From: Paraburkholderia sediminicola
GTDB taxonomy: Bacteria; Pseudomonadota; Gammaproteobacteria; Burkholderiales; Burkholderiaceae
Assembly (NCBI RefSeq): GCF_902859805.1
Contig: NZ_CADIKC010000002.1
Coordinates: 682,001 to 746,000, forward strand
DNA length: 64,000 bases
Direction: 5' to 3'
A program made the translations under genes and the position numbers. Positions 16,236-24,212 of the stretch are shown one piece after another; position 1 is the stretch's first letter; each line of letters begins with the position of its first letter. The notes beneath the pieces were generated by a model, which made no database searches, had not been told where the DNA came from, and saw only the letters and a list, made by a program, of their open reading frames with translations.

Positions 16236-18104
16236 TCAGAACGCGAAACAGCTACATCCCAGCGCGCCCCAGAAGCCGTTCGAATCGCTGACTGGCACGT
16301 TCTTACGCCAGGCCCAGCCGTGCGCATGAGCATGCACACCGCACAGGTTCACGCAGCCATCCACGCACGCCACCGCGGTCGGCTTGTAACGGCTGTAGCC
16401 GCCGAACTCCGCAACAGGCGACCATGACGGACTGACCGGCAGATCTGGAGGCGCGAGCGGCGCGAACTCGTCGTCGGCGTACACGACCTTGCCGCCTACC
16501 ACCGTCATCGCGGAGGTCAGATACTTGATGCGGCTCTCGTCGACGGTGAAGTAATCCTCGCTGAGCACCGCAAAATCCGCGAACTGACCGGGAACCAGCG
16601 CGCCCTTGCGATCTTCCTCGTTCGAGAACCAGGCGCTCCCCACCGTGTACCGACGCAGTGCTTCCATCCGGTCCAGGCGATTTTCGCTCGTATACATCGC
16701 GGTGCCGCCAACCGTCTTACCCGACACCATCCAGTAGAGGGACACGAAGGGGTTGAAGCTCGCCACACGCGTGGCATCCGTTCCCGCACCGACGGGGAGG
16801 CCCGCGTCCAGCATATGGCGCACCGGCGGCGTGCGCTGAATGGCCTCTTCTCCATAGCGCTGAATGAAGTACTCACCCTGATAGGCCATTCGATGCTGGA
16901 TCGCAATGCCGCCGCCGAGTGCACGCACGCGTTCGATATTCTTTTGCGTGATGGTCTCGCAATGATCGAAGAACCAGCGCAAGCCGTTGAACGGAATCTC
17001 GGCGTTCACGCGCTCGAAGACATTCAGGAAACGCTCGATCGATTCGTTGTAGGTGGCATGCAGACGGAATGGCCAACGGTTCGCGACTAGCAGCTTCACG
17101 ACGGTTTCCAGTTCGTCTTCGAGCGTGTCCGGCAGATCCGGCCGCGGCTCGAGAAAGTCTTCGAAGTCAGCCGCGGAAAACACCAGCATTTCGCCCGCAC
17201 CGTTGACACGCAGGAAGTCGTCGCCTTCACCAGGCTTCGTCATCTTCACCCACTTCGCGAAGTCTTCAATTTCCTTTTTGGCGTTCTGCGTGAACAGGTT
17301 GTAGGCGATGCGCACAGTCAGCTCATTGCGCTTCGCCATGTCCATGATGACCGCGTAGTCGTCTGGATAGGCCTGGTAGCCGCCGCCCGCGTCGATCGCA
17401 CTTGTCACGCCAAGCCGGTTCAGCTCGCGCATGAAATGTCGCGTGGAATTGCGCTGATCTTCGGGCGCGAGCTTTGGGCCCTTCGCCAGCGTGGCGTACA
17501 GCAGTCCGGCGTTGGGCCTTGCGATCAGCATGCCCGTCGGATTGCCGCGCTTGTCGCGCTGGATCTCGCCGCCGGGAGGATTGGGGGTGTCTTTCGTATA
17601 GCCGACCGCACGCAAGGCCGCACCGTTCAATAGCGCGCTGTCGTAGAGATGCAGAATGAACACCGGCGTGTCCGGTGCAATCGCGTTGATTTCGTCGAGC
17701 GTAGGTCCCCGCCGCTCGGCAAACTGAAATTCGTTCCAGCCGCCTACCACGCGCACCCACTGAGGCGCGGGTGTGCGGGCCACCTGCTTCTTCAGCATGT
17801 CGAGCGCGTCCGCCAGCGACGGCACGCCGTCCCAGCGCAACTCCATATTGAAGTTCAGTCCGCCGCGAATGATGTGCAAGTGCGAATCGTTGAGACCGGG
17901 AATAACCGTTCGGCCTTTGAGGTCCACGTGCCGCGTGTTGTCGTTCACGTGCCGCATCACGGCATCGCGTGAACCCGACGCAATGATGCGGCCATTCGCT
18001 ACGGCGAGCGCATCGGCAAAGGAGCGTTTGTCGTCCTGTGTCGCGATCTTGCCGTTGAAAAAGACGACCTCGGCTAACGCCGGGTCGGGAGTATGGGAAG
18101 TCAT
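16236..18104 (-). CDS. YtcJ-type amidohydrolase with Cys-rich tail
   Basis: The 622-residue protein has the amidohydrolase composite domain and TIM barrel: VIPGLNDSHLH carries the HxH metal pair, RWFFDHCET lies in the middle strands, and GAGTDATRV supplies the late catalytic Asp. This is the YtcJ/amidohydrolase-3 family, which includes N-substituted formamide deformylases. The last 50 residues are unusual, with four or more Cys and several His (for example DGCVNLCGVHAHAH and LGCSCF), and could bind another metal. AGGA lies five bases before ATG 18104, favouring it over the ATG at 18116. It is 88 bases from the isochorismatase-type gene and 39 bases from the HD-like gene. The likely role is hydrolysis of a C-N bond in an imported compound. 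Confidence 0.85.
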   Translation of the reverse strand: MTSHTPDPALAEVVFFNGKIATQDDKRSFADALAVANGRIIASGSRDAVMRHVNDNTRHVDLKGRTVIPGLNDSHLHIIRGGLNFNMELRWDGVPSLADALDMLKKQVARTPAPQWVRVVGGWNEFQFAERRGPTLDEINAIAPDTPVFILHLYDSALLNGAALRAVGYTKDTPNPPGGEIQRDKRGNPTGMLIARPNAGLLYATLAKGPKLAPEDQRNSTRHFMRELNRLGVTSAIDAGGGYQAYPDDYAVIMDMAKRNELTVRIAYNLFTQNAKKEIEDFAKWVKMTKPGEGDDFLRVNGAGEMLVFSAADFEDFLEPRPDLPDTLEDELETVVKLLVANRWPFRLHATYNESIERFLNVFERVNAEIPFNGLRWFFDHCETITQKNIERVRALGGGIAIQHRMAYQGEYFIQRYGEEAIQRTPPVRHMLDAGLPVGAGTDATRVASFNPFVSLYWMVSGKTVGGTAMYTSENRLDRMEALRRYTVGSAWFSNEEDRKGALVPGQFADFAVLSEDYFTVDESRIKYLTSAMTVVGGKVVYADDEFAPLAPPDLPVSPSWSPVAEFGGYSRYKPTAVACVDGCVNLCGVHAHAHGWAWRKNVPVSDSNGFWGALGCSCFAF

Positions 18105-18192
18105 GGCGATCCTCATTGGGGAGCACTCCGCTTTTTACGTGCGGAGCGATTCACGGGAAGCGGGTGCTCTTCGCGATTGCTTATTTCTTTGC

Positions 18193-18882
18193 TTACTTCT
18201 TCGCGGGCACCGCTGCCAGAACCTCGTGGGACCCCGCCGTGCGCTGGGGCGCCTTGTGCACCATGGTGTAGGCGTAGTCCACGCCCATCCCATACGCACC
18301 CGAATGCTCCTTGACGATCGCCATGACGGCTTCGTAGGTTTCCTTGCGCGCCCAATCCCGCTGCCATTCGAGCAGCACCTGTTGCCAGGTCACTGGAACC
18401 ACGCCGGCCTGAATCATGCGTTGCATCGAATACTCATGCGCCTCTTTCGACGTCCCGCCCGACGCGTCGGCCACCATATAGATTTCGTAGTCGCCTTCGT
18501 TCATCGCGCATAGCGCAAATGTGTTATTGCAAACCTCGGTCCACAGACCTGCCACCACGACTTTTTTGCGGCCATTAGCCGCGAGCGAGTCGCGCACCTT
18601 CTGGTCATCCCACGAATTCATGGAAGTGCGTTCGAGCAATTTTTGCCCTGGAAACACATCCAGCAACTCGGGGTAGGAATAGCCCGAAAAGCTCTCGGAT
18701 TCCACTGTCGTAATCGTGGTGGGAATGTTGAACACTCGCGCTGCCTTCGCGAGTCCTACTACGTTGTTCTTCAGTACCTGGCGGTCGATAGACTGGACAC
18801 CAAAAGCCATTTGCGGCTGGTGGTCGATGAAGATGATCTGCGAATTTGCAGGTGTCAGGACTTCAAGTTTCGGATTTGCCAT
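18193..18882 (-). CDS. Isochorismatase-like cysteine hydrolase (YcaC-type)
   Basis: The 229-residue protein shows the isochorismatase fold: IIFIDHQPQMAF with catalytic Asp20, and VVVAGLWTEVCNNTFA with nucleophile Cys118. The WTEVC context is that of YcaC-type hydrolases, which cleave amides or related bonds. The last 50 residues continue past the core and may help form oligomers. The ATG at 18882 is preferred over 18894, because the AGG before 18894 is directly adjacent to the codon. It is the first gene of the minus-strand run that continues through the amidohydrolase, HD-like, XapX, VOC and porin genes. Confidence 0.85.
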   Translation of the reverse strand: MANPKLEVLTPANSQIIFIDHQPQMAFGVQSIDRQVLKNNVVGLAKAARVFNIPTTITTVESESFSGYSYPELLDVFPGQKLLERTSMNSWDDQKVRDSLAANGRKKVVVAGLWTEVCNNTFALCAMNEGDYEIYMVADASGGTSKEAHEYSMQRMIQAGVVPVTWQQVLLEWQRDWARKETYEAVMAIVKEHSGAYGMGVDYAYTMVHKAPQRTAGSHEVLAAVPAKK

Positions 18883-19256
18883 GGCTCTATACATCCTAAA
18901 GGTTGGGTGAAGACATGCCGCACTCGCCTGAAGTGCGAGAGAAACTGAAGCCGAGTCTATCGACGCCCTTACCGAGAGTCCTTGTTGAAATCCTTAATCG
19001 TTCTTAAAAGAAATGGGTGCAGAAAAAGACGCGGCGTGCGTCATGCACGACGGCGTTTTCAGAAGAATTCATATTTTCTGCAGGACTTTGGCCGCGTTGA
19101 ATTCCTACACGCAGTCGCTGGATCCGGGAGGCCGAACTGTGCCGAGAAGTCCGGAAGGGACCGTGGTTGATATAATTTTCCAGCCGCATATGACGAGGCA
19201 CGCTCATCATGAGCAAATATTTCGCCCGTCATACGTCAATCTGACTGGAAGATTCG
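18883..19256. other. Divergent intergenic region, isochorismatase / chromate transporter
   Basis: This 374-base stretch separates the minus-strand hydrolase run from the plus-strand transporter pair. It is less G+C rich than its flanks. Short open frames exist but show no coding character. It holds the extended -10 described separately. AT-rich bases around 18985-19015 could carry the minus-strand promoter, but I see no convincing pair of hexamers. Confidence 0.6.
19168..19176 (+). promoter_or_regulatory. Extended -10 promoter of the chromate transporter pair
   Basis: TGATATAAT contains a perfect TATAAT (19171-19176) preceded by TGN, the extended -10 element. No good -35 lies 17 bases upstream, which is usual for extended -10 promoters. 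The start codon is 81 bases downstream. Confidence 0.6.
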
Positions 19257-19823
19257 ATGTCCCAACAACTTGCCAACACGAGTCGACCGCCCACCCTCAC
19301 CGGGCTCTTCCTGATATTCAGCCGGATTGGGCTCACCAGCTTCGGCGGCGGCCTGAGCGGGTGGCTCCTGCGTGAATTCGTCCAGGATCGCGACTGGATC
19401 AGTGAAGAAGATTTTCTGAATGGCCTGGCCATTTCTCAGGCGCTGCCGGGCATCAACGTCAAAAACATGGCGATATGGATCGGCCACCGTCTGCTCGGCT
19501 GGCGCGGCGCGCTGCTGGCCGTTGCCGGCATCATCGTCCCGCCCGCCATTTTCATCATTATTCTCGGTACGGTTCTCGGCCATCTGCTGCAATTTCCGCT
19601 CGCTCACATCCTGCTTGCGGGCGCAGCGGCAGCGGCCACCGGCCTGTCGTTGTCGATGGGCGTGACGACCGCGCGCCGCGTGCAGCGCAGGCTCATGCCG
19701 CTGCTGTTCCTTGCCGGCACCTTCGTCGCGGTCGGCATATTGCGTCTGCCGCTGGTGTGGGTCGTGATCGGCGCGGGAGGTCTGAGCGTGCTGTTCGAAT
19801 ACATCAAACTGCGCAAAGCCTGA
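19257..19823 (+). CDS. Chromate transporter, N-terminal half subunit
   Basis: The product is 188 residues with about five or six membrane helices. FSRIGLTSFGGGLSGWLLREFV is the conserved CHR-family start and QALPGINVKNMAIWIG the conserved second motif. Long-chain ChrA proteins hold two such halves in one chain. Here the halves are separate short genes, the known short-chain arrangement in which both subunits are needed. They expel chromate, or carry sulfate-like anions, across the inner membrane. The second gene starts two bases after this stop codon, so they form one transcript. The start is ATG 19257. Confidence 0.88.
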   Translation: MSQQLANTSRPPTLTGLFLIFSRIGLTSFGGGLSGWLLREFVQDRDWISEEDFLNGLAISQALPGINVKNMAIWIGHRLLGWRGALLAVAGIIVPPAIFIIILGTVLGHLLQFPLAHILLAGAAAAATGLSLSMGVTTARRVQRRLMPLLFLAGTFVAVGILRLPLVWVVIGAGGLSVLFEYIKLRKA

Positions 19824-19825
19824 CC

Positions 19826-20398
19826 ATGTCGAATCGCGTTCTGCTACAACTTGCGGCTGTTTTCGCGCCCCTGTCGCTCGTGACGATAGGTGGTGGCCAG
19901 GCCATCATCGCCGATATCCAACGACAGGTTGTGGATGTGCATGGATGGCTGACGCATGCCCAGTTCGGTGTGGATTTCGCCATCTCGCGTATGGCGCCGG
20001 GCCCTGGTTCGCTGCTGGCCACCTTGATCGGCTGGCAAATTGCCGGGTTCTGGGGCGCCGTGGTGGCCACGCTGGCATTGCTCGCGCCGACCGGCATCCT
20101 GATCTATGGCGTGACTCACTTCTGGACACGATATAAGGGCGCGGCGTGGCAACTGGCGCTCGAGCGCGGGCTGCGGCCCGTCGCCTCCGGCATGATTCTC
20201 GCAGCGGGATGGGTTCTGTTGAAGTCGCTCGACGGTGGGTTTCCGGCGCAAGCGATCGCCCTTATGTCGGTGGGGACGCTGCTCAGCACGCGAATCAATC
20301 CGCTGCTTCTGTTGGTTTGCGGCGCGTTGATGCTGCTTGGTATGTACGAACTTGGCGCCAGCCTTCCGTCCCTGCTTCAAGTGCAATTGGCGAGCTAA
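19826..20398 (+). CDS. Chromate transporter, C-terminal half subunit
   Basis: This 190-residue membrane protein is the partner of the gene just upstream. It carries the CHR motif again near its start (VFAPLSLVTIGGGQAIIADIQRQ, of which LVTIGGGQA is the key part), followed by FAISRMAPGPGSLLATLIG and several hydrophobic helices. The start ATG lies two bases after the TGA of the first half, implying coupled translation. Together they form a two-subunit chromate/anion transporter. No chrB-type regulator is next to them, so chromate induction is not supported by context. Confidence 0.88.
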   Translation: MSNRVLLQLAAVFAPLSLVTIGGGQAIIADIQRQVVDVHGWLTHAQFGVDFAISRMAPGPGSLLATLIGWQIAGFWGAVVATLALLAPTGILIYGVTHFWTRYKGAAWQLALERGLRPVASGMILAAGWVLLKSLDGGFPAQAIALMSVGTLLSTRINPLLLLVCGALMLLGMYELGASLPSLLQVQLAS

Positions 20399-20443
20399 CG
20401 CTGGCCCGACATGGAATACACGCGGCGCGCTCCCCCTTTCGCC

Positions 20444-21439
20444 TCAAACCTTCGCGATATGCGTCTCGGCAATCGCGCGCACGTCGATGCGGCGCGGCAG
20501 GATAGCGTCGCGATCCGCGCTATCGGCGACTTTCTGAAGCGCTGCGATATCCGCCTCGGTCACGAAGTGCTGTTTCAATGCCGCGCGCTGCGTGATCTGC
20601 TTCGCGGCGTCGAGTGGCGAGCGCGTCAATGTCGAGTAGATCTGCGCGTAGGCATCGGGATTCGCAAGCGCCCAATCACCCGCGCGCTGCAGTCTGAGCA
20701 GAACGTCTGCGATCGCCGCGCGTTTGCGCGTATCCGCAAGCGCGGCGCCCGATGCAGTGATAAAGCCGAGACCACTATTGATGCCGGACCCGTCGCGCAA
20801 AATGCGCGCGCCGCGTTGGACCGCGATACCGTAGTACGGATCGAACGTCGCCCATACGTCGATCGAGCCGGACGCGAACGCAGCAAACGCATCGACCGGC
20901 AGAATGAAACGGACCTTGACGTCGTCCTTCGAGAGTCCGGCTTCGGCGAGCGCACCATACAACTGGAATTGCGAAATGCTGCCGCGCGCCGACGACACGA
21001 ACACGGTGCGCCCCTTCAGATCCGCCACCGTGCGAATCGGTGAATTGGGCGCAACCAGAATGCCGAGTTGCGCGCCCGACCCCACCCGCGTCGCGACGAT
21101 CTTCAAGCTCGGATCGCCGACAGCCGCGGCAAGCACAGGCAAGTCACCCGCCGGCGCAAGATCGACGGCGCCTGCGCGTTGCGCCTCGAAGAGTGGCGCG
21201 GCGCCCTGGAAATTGGCCCAACGAAATGCATACGGCGTGCCGTCGAGTACCTTGGCCGCTTCGGCGAGCGCCCGTGTGCCGCCAGCCTGATCGCCGAGCA
21301 CGATCGTGGTCGATGCCAGATCGGCGGCCTGCACGTTGAGTGAATGAAACGCGCCGGCTGTGGCAAGCGCCGGCATTGCGCCGAGCAACTTCAGCGTGCG
21401 CCGCCGCGTGGAAAAAGACGTATAAACAGAAGCGGCCAT
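20444..21439 (-). CDS. Orphan ABC substrate-binding protein (sulfonate/taurine type)
   Basis: The 331-residue protein begins with a basic, twin-arginine-like segment (STRRRTLKLLGAM) and a hydrophobic export signal ending near NVQAAD. The body resembles SsuA/TauA-type binding proteins, with IVLGDQAGGTRALAEAAKVL near the start and a middle lobe with VFVSSARGSISQFQLYGAL. Such proteins capture sulfonates, nitrate-like anions or related compounds in the periplasm. No ABC permease or ATPase gene lies beside it, so it must use a transporter encoded elsewhere or have another role. ATG 21439 is chosen, with GAGGG just upstream; an in-frame ATG at 21466 is the alternative. It converges on the chromate transporter pair. 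Confidence 0.8.
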   Translation of the reverse strand: MAASVYTSFSTRRRTLKLLGAMPALATAGAFHSLNVQAADLASTTIVLGDQAGGTRALAEAAKVLDGTPYAFRWANFQGAAPLFEAQRAGAVDLAPAGDLPVLAAAVGDPSLKIVATRVGSGAQLGILVAPNSPIRTVADLKGRTVFVSSARGSISQFQLYGALAEAGLSKDDVKVRFILPVDAFAAFASGSIDVWATFDPYYGIAVQRGARILRDGSGINSGLGFITASGAALADTRKRAAIADVLLRLQRAGDWALANPDAYAQIYSTLTRSPLDAAKQITQRAALKQHFVTEADIAALQKVADSADRDAILPRRIDVRAIAETHIAKV

Positions 21440-21562
21440 ATGCCCTCGCTTGCAATATTTCTGCAAGCGTAGCGATCAGGACGCTTCGTGAGAATGATTC
21501 AATTCCGATATCGTTATCTCGGCCGGGCAGCTATCTTTTTCACCCCAGCGCGAGCCCGTCAC

Positions 21563-22360
21563 TTACGACTTCTCGAATACGCCGCGATACGCGCCGTACA
21601 TCGACAGAACGATCAGCGCGCTGACCAGCGGCGTCACCAGCAATCCGCGCAATGGAAGCGGTGCGAAGGTAGCGAGCCACACGTCGATAGCGATGGCAAT
21701 GCCGAATACCAAAGCGACGCGCCAGTTACGCGCCACGGCACGCACACTCGCCGCCATCGCGTTCAGAGGCGACACGTTGTTCAGAACAACCAGCGCCGGC
21801 GCGAACCATACGAGCGAAGCCGCGAGCGCGTAGGCCAGCATGTTGAGCACCGGCTCCAGCGCATTGCCCGTGCCGTTATGTGCACCGTAGACGATCGTCA
21901 GATCATGCACGCCATTCGGTGCGACAGATGTCTTCATCGACACATGAAACGCCACAAACGCGATCAGGTGCCCCGCGTAGGCAACGGCAGCGCCGCATTG
22001 CCCGATCATGATCAACGCATTGCGATGCACGTTGACGGCTTCAATCGTCTCGCGGATCGACCAAGGGCGCGCATTGCTCGCACGTTCCTGCATCAGCACC
22101 AGTCCAGCGGCAAGGACCGGTCCGACGAGCACCGCCAGCACGCGCAGCGGCGGCGCCAGTTCGAACAGCGTCACCAGATCGGCACAACCGAGAATCGCCA
22201 CGAGCCACAGCACAGGATTCGCGCGAGCGATACGAATCCCTTCCGCGAGCCAGCCTCCAACGCTTTGCATACCGACCACACGACTATCCGGATAGCGCAG
22301 CCCGGACACAGGTTGCGGACGTGCCGGAACTGCCGTACCGCCTGAATAATGCATATTCAT
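21563..22360 (-). CDS. BPSS1780-family integral membrane protein
   Basis: The product is 265 residues with an N-terminal cytoplasmic segment and about six hydrophobic helices, including VLWLVAILGCADLVTLFEL and LVWFAPALVVLNNVSPLNAM. The layout matches the BPSS1780-type membrane family of Burkholderia, which has no known function. AGGA seven bases before the ATG supports the start at 22360. It lies downstream of the PadR-HAAS gene pair on the same strand, 56 bases after the HAAS gene, and may be transcribed with it. Confidence 0.8.
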   Translation of the reverse strand: MNMHYSGGTAVPARPQPVSGLRYPDSRVVGMQSVGGWLAEGIRIARANPVLWLVAILGCADLVTLFELAPPLRVLAVLVGPVLAAGLVLMQERASNARPWSIRETIEAVNVHRNALIMIGQCGAAVAYAGHLIAFVAFHVSMKTSVAPNGVHDLTIVYGAHNGTGNALEPVLNMLAYALAASLVWFAPALVVLNNVSPLNAMAASVRAVARNWRVALVFGIAIAIDVWLATFAPLPLRGLLVTPLVSALIVLSMYGAYRGVFEKS

Positions 22361-22416
22361 GACCGTTTCCTTTTCATCGAATGAGGATAGAGACGTCAGT
22401 CAACCTGCGCCGCGCC

Positions 22417-23577
22417 TCAGGCGGATTGCCCTTCGTCGAGTCGAGCAGTAATCAGATCGAGTTGCCGCTGAACATAGCGAACCAGGGCGCGCCATGTAAT
22501 TCGCGTCAACCACAAACACAGCCACAAACCGACGATGCCGGCGACCAGCATCGTGAATCCGTAAATCATTGCGCCGATGCCCGAGCCATGCGGGCCGACG
22601 ATCACGACGTTATCCGAACCGTCCTTGATCGAAATGTGGTCGCGATCGATCACGACCGAATCCGTGCCGCTGTTGACCGCCAGACGCTTGCCGCTGCCGT
22701 CCGCGCCCTGCACGAAAGACACGTGGTCACCGTGGTTCCTTATGTCCCACGCCAGCGCCTTCGCACCGGTTCCGATGCGCGCAACCGATACCTTGTCCCC
22801 TTCGCCATCCTTAAGATCGAGCGCCACGATGTCGGTGGCTGCGATAGACCACGTGCCGTCCGGGTCGACTTTGAACAGATCGCGTGCGCCGCCGACCGAA
22901 TTGATTTTGAGTTTGCCGTCGTCGTTCTTGATGTCGATCGGACCGGCAAGCGTCACAACGGAAATCCGCGTGGCTGCATCCGGCCGCAGCACGAAACGGT
23001 CGCCGTCCACCCGGAACACCTTCATATTGGCGGTTGCGAGGCGCGGGTCGCCCTGCTTGGGGACGTCATCCGCAGCGTCGTCATCATCGTCGTCGTTTCC
23101 GTTGGTGCTCGCCTGCTGACCCGTTTTCACGTCACTGCTTTCGAAGGTGAACGGCAGCGAATGAAACGCCGGCCACCCAAACAGATGATGACTGCCGAGC
23201 GCGACCACCGTCACGAGTCCGGCAACCACGAGTGCACCCGAAACCATGTAGCCGACCGTCAGCATCAGCAGATAGAACATGAACGGAATCAGCAGGAACA
23301 ATTGCAACAAGCCGAGTCCCGCGATCGATACGACCACCCGCATCAGGTTGCCGAACGAGCGCCGCGTTTCCCACTGACGGAAGCTCGCCTGGGCCTTCAG
23401 TTCGCGTGCGAGCTTGACTGGGTCGCCTAGCGCTGCAACCACTTCCGCCTCGCTGCGGCCCGCAGCGAGCGCGTCGCCGAAATACTCGCGATAGTCGGCG
23501 ACGATTTCGTCGACCACCTGCTTCGGCAAACTCCGCAGTTCGTGGCGCAATTGCTGGATGAATGCGTCCTGCGTCAT
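22417..23577 (-). CDS. HAAS (DUF1700)-domain membrane protein, partner of PadR
   Basis: This 386-residue protein starts with the HAAS domain (LRHELRSLPKQVVDEIVADYREYFGDAL; note LPKQVVDEIVADYREYF), followed by two to three membrane helices from about residue 75. A soluble region then contains a run of six Asp, and the chain ends in another membrane helix and a basic tail. In this family HAAS proteins are almost always encoded after a PadR regulator and are thought to sense envelope conditions. The start ATG overlaps the PadR stop by four bases, so the two are translated together. The middle soluble domain has repeated short beta-like segments such as VDGDRFVLRPDA, similar to the adhesin-like part of DUF4097-type proteins. 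Confidence 0.85.
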   Translation of the reverse strand: MTQDAFIQQLRHELRSLPKQVVDEIVADYREYFGDALAAGRSEAEVVAALGDPVKLARELKAQASFRQWETRRSFGNLMRVVVSIAGLGLLQLFLLIPFMFYLLMLTVGYMVSGALVVAGLVTVVALGSHHLFGWPAFHSLPFTFESSDVKTGQQASTNGNDDDDDDAADDVPKQGDPRLATANMKVFRVDGDRFVLRPDAATRISVVTLAGPIDIKNDDGKLKINSVGGARDLFKVDPDGTWSIAATDIVALDLKDGEGDKVSVARIGTGAKALAWDIRNHGDHVSFVQGADGSGKRLAVNSGTDSVVIDRDHISIKDGSDNVVIVGPHGSGIGAMIYGFTMLVAGIVGLWLCLWLTRITWRALVRYVQRQLDLITARLDEGQSA

Positions 23578-23915
23578 TGCTTTTCCCCTGTTCCTGAGGG
23601 CGCACCGGACAAGGCCAGCACACCGTTGACTTCATCGACAAAACTGCGCCATTCGCTTTGCATTTCCGCCAGGCTGCTGCGGCCCGCCGCCGTCAGCGAG
23701 TAGTACTTGCGCGGCGGCCCCGAGCTGGATTCGACGAAATAGGTCGACACCCATGCCTCGGCCTGCAGCCGGCGCATCAATGGGTAAATCGTGCCCTCGC
23801 TGATTTCCATGGTTTCGGAAAGCGTCGAGACGAGCTCGTACGCATAGCTGTCGCCGCCGGCGAGGACAGCTAACACGCACATGTCGAGCGTTCCCTTCTT
23901 GAGCTGCGTTTTCAT
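23574..23915 (-). CDS. PadR-family transcriptional regulator
   Basis: The 113-residue protein is a compact PadR winged helix: LKKGTLDMCVLAVLAGGDSYAYEL at the start, EGTIYPLMRRLQAEAWV in the recognition region and PPRKYYSLTAAGR in the wing. It resembles the PadR proteins paired with HAAS/DUF1700 membrane proteins. Such regulators usually repress their own operon. Its stop overlaps the start of the HAAS gene. A 26-bp near-perfect palindrome 21 bases upstream of the start is a strong candidate for its own operator. Confidence 0.9.
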   Translation of the reverse strand: MKTQLKKGTLDMCVLAVLAGGDSYAYELVSTLSETMEISEGTIYPLMRRLQAEAWVSTYFVESSSGPPRKYYSLTAAGRSSLAEMQSEWRSFVDEVNGVLALSGAPSGTGEKQ

Positions 23916-23935
23916 TCAATTCCATTACATTAGCG

Positions 23936-23961
23936 TGCATGGCACGGTACCTTGCTATGCA
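23936..23961. promoter_or_regulatory. 26-bp near-perfect palindrome, candidate PadR operator
   Basis: The segment is centred on GGTACC and runs TGCAT...ATGCA outward. Eleven of thirteen base pairs of the dyad match. It lies 21 bases upstream of the PadR start codon, where a repressor would block transcription. Part of it (GGTACCTTGCTATGCA, 23946-23961) resembles the two direct repeats at 24012-24044. Confidence 0.7.
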
Positions 23962-24011
23962 CTGGTGCTGAACGTACCGATCCGCTTGGTGACGAACGAA
24001 CTCTAGCACCC

Positions 24012-24044
24012 AGTATTGTTTAATGCAAGGTACTGTTTTATGCA
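24012..24044. repeat. Two direct 16-base repeats upstream of the PadR gene
   Basis: AGTATTGTTTAATGCA (24012-24027) and GGTACTGTTTTATGCA (24029-24044) differ at three positions and are spaced 17 bases apart. A more distant third copy forms half of the palindrome at 23936-23961. They are likely further regulator sites in the same promoter region. Confidence 0.5.
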
Positions 24045-24093
24045 CAGGACACGCCAGCTCGCCGGGCAGGCCGTCCGATCATTCGCCGCGTTA

Positions 24094-24153
24094 ATACAAA
24101 GGATTAGAAATCAGACTTTTACTTATTGTTTTTGGCTTCCGATAAAGGCACCA
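24094..24153 (+). promoter_or_regulatory. Shared 60-base promoter block, copy A (upstream of first MHS transporter)
   Basis: The block begins ATAC, contains GGATTAGAAAT, and ends CGATAAAGGCACCA. Aligned without gaps to copy B (29193-29252) it matches at 44 of 60 positions by my count, and to copy C (31455-31514) at 40 of 60. ATAC and GATAAAG are 47 bases apart in all three. TTTTAC (24117-24122), 18 bases, and GATAAA (24141-24146) could serve as -35 and -10. The AT-rich upstream part suggests a regulator site. Confidence 0.75.
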
Positions 24154-24212
24154 GGCCATGCGCGCAATGGCTGCGTTCATCCACTGAAACCGCCATGCCC
24201 AAGGAGAAACCC

